Positions 5,092 through 5,813 of a stretch of 5,813 nt of DNA are shown here, one piece after another (within the stretch, counting starts at the first letter, position 1; each line of letters opens with the position of its first letter). The translations under genes and the position numbers were made by a program. A model generated the notes under the pieces. It was not told the DNA's origin, searched no databases, and worked only from the letters and a program-made list of their open reading frames with translations. This DNA is from Ruminococcaceae bacterium UBA6855 (GTDB lineage: Bacteria > Bacillota > Clostridia > Oscillospirales > Acutalibacteraceae): NCBI GenBank assembly GCA_002451755.1, contig DKDF01000101.1, positions 1-5,813 of the forward strand, read 5' to 3'.

Positions 5092-5099
5092 CTCCCCTT
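5092..5099 (-). promoter_or_regulatory. Ribosome binding site fixing the ribF start
   Basis: On the minus strand AAGGGGAG sits in the 19-base gap between typA and ribF, 6 bases before the ATG at 5085. It excludes the longer frame that starts at 5190. Confidence 0.85.
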
Positions 5100-5104
5100 T
5101 CAGA

Positions 5105-5813
5105 TTACTTGCCTCTGAACTGCTGCTTGAGTCTCTTCTCTTTCGAGAGAATGCGCTTTCTGAGTCTGAGCGACTTGGGCGTAACTTCAAGCAGTTCGTC
5201 GTCCTTTATGAATTCCATGCACTGCTCGAGGCTCATCTCCGTATAGGGCACGAGGCGCAGCGCGTCGTCGGAGCCCGATGCACGGGTGTTGGTCAGATGC
5301 TTGCTCTTGCAGATGTTGCAGACTATATCTTCATTCTTGGCGCATTCGCCGACTATCATACCCTCATAGACTTCGACGCCCGCGGGGATAAACAGCCTGC
5401 CTCTGTCCTGAGTGTTGAACAGGCCGTATGCGGTGCTCACGCCGGTCTCATGAACGACTATCGAGCCGCGCTCGCGGGTGACTATCTCGCCTTTGTAGGG
5501 CTCGTAGCCGTCGAACAGCTGATTCATGATACCGTTGCCGTTGGTGTCGGTGAGGAACTCGGCGCGGTAGCCGATGAGTCCTCTCGACGGGATGCGGAAC
5601 TCAAGATGAGTTGCGCCGCCGTCACGCGTGCCCATGTTGACAAGTTCGCCCTTGCGGGAGCCGAGCTTCTCTATAACTGCGCCGACATACTGCTCGGGAA
5701 CTTCGACTATGAGCAGTTCCATAGGCTCGCAGGTCTTGCCGTTTATCTCTTTGAGAATGACCTTCGGGCGCGAAACCTGGAACTCATAGCCCTGACGGCG
5801 CATGGTCTCAATG
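5105..5813 (-). CDS. typA: GTPase TypA/BipA, C-terminal part (cut by window edge)
   Basis: TypA/BipA is a translational GTPase that binds the ribosome and helps 50S assembly and stress adaptation, especially in the cold. Only about the last 235 residues are in the window; the family is usually near 600-615 residues, so the GTPase and beta-barrel domains lie beyond the right edge. The visible part begins within the IETMRRQGYEFQVSRPKV segment. It continues with the EF-G domain V-like region (PMELLIVEVPEQYVGAVIEK, then GSRKGELVNM) and the family-specific C-terminal domain (IPSRGLIGYRAEFLTDTNG, SIVVHETG, FIPAGVEVYEGMIVGE, then CNICKSKHLTNTRASGSDDA). It ends in a basic tail (RKRILSKEKRLKQQFRGK) typical of the family. 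The frame is intact and ends in TAA. The ATG at 5803 is an internal methionine, not the start. It is the upstream partner of ribF. Confidence 0.97.
   Translation of the reverse strand, partial: IETMRRQGYEFQVSRPKVILKEINGKTCEPMELLIVEVPEQYVGAVIEKLGSRKGELVNMGTRDGGATHLEFRIPSRGLIGYRAEFLTDTNGNGIMNQLFDGYEPYKGEIVTRERGSIVVHETGVSTAYGLFNTQDRGRLFIPAGVEVYEGMIVGECAKNEDIVCNICKSKHLTNTRASGSDDALRLVPYTEMSLEQCMEFIKDDELLEVTPKSLRLRKRILSKEKRLKQQFRGK

Noticed and set aside
4174..5118. Two long plus-strand frames (4174-4689 and 4696-5118).
   Set aside because: Both are antisense to ribF, which is unmistakable; they have no recognisable protein features, and the first begins in the ribF terminator.

Overview
The window looks like a chromosomal segment of a Gram-positive anaerobe of the class Clostridia, probably an uncultured gut Oscillospirales-type lineage. 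The grounds are strong AGGAGG-type ribosome binding sites, compact intrinsic terminators, moderately high GC, the best remembered relatives of the proteins, and intergenic palindromic repeats of a kind common in those genomes. This placement is an inference; no rRNA or other marker is present. All five genes I can support lie on the minus strand, so transcription runs from the right edge towards the left.

Right part (4155-5813): the 3' part of typA (BipA-type ribosome-associated GTPase, cut by the window edge) is followed after 19 bases by ribF (bifunctional riboflavin kinase/FAD synthetase), and the unit ends in a strong GC-rich terminator. Next comes a gene-free stretch (3704-4197) holding a 214-bp repeat and then the promoter region of a regulator gene.

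Middle (2958-3841): a monocistronic gene for an XRE-type DNA-binding protein fused to about four membrane segments. Its promoter has the -35 and -10 boxes inside two similar 18-bp half-palindromic sites spaced 33 bp apart, which suggests autoregulation. It ends in its own terminator.

Left part (515-2956): a two-gene operon with its own recognisable promoter. It encodes a secreted DUF4832-type protein with a glycosidase-like barrel and, one base later, a 323-residue protein of unknown function. A strong terminator closes it.

Far left (1-514): no credible gene. It holds palindromic repeats and the second copy of the 214-bp repeat, in the same orientation as the copy at 3936-4149. Several palindromes in both gene-free stretches share one architecture on the minus strand: the tetranucleotide GTAG followed directly or nearly directly by a hairpin. 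This resembles REP elements mobilised by TnpA-REP (RAYT) transposases. I see no transposase, CRISPR array, defence locus, tRNA, rRNA or riboswitch. The most notable points are the GTAG-hairpin repeats, the operator pair in front of the membrane regulator, and the uncharacterised secreted-protein operon. Nothing here proves a wholly new system.
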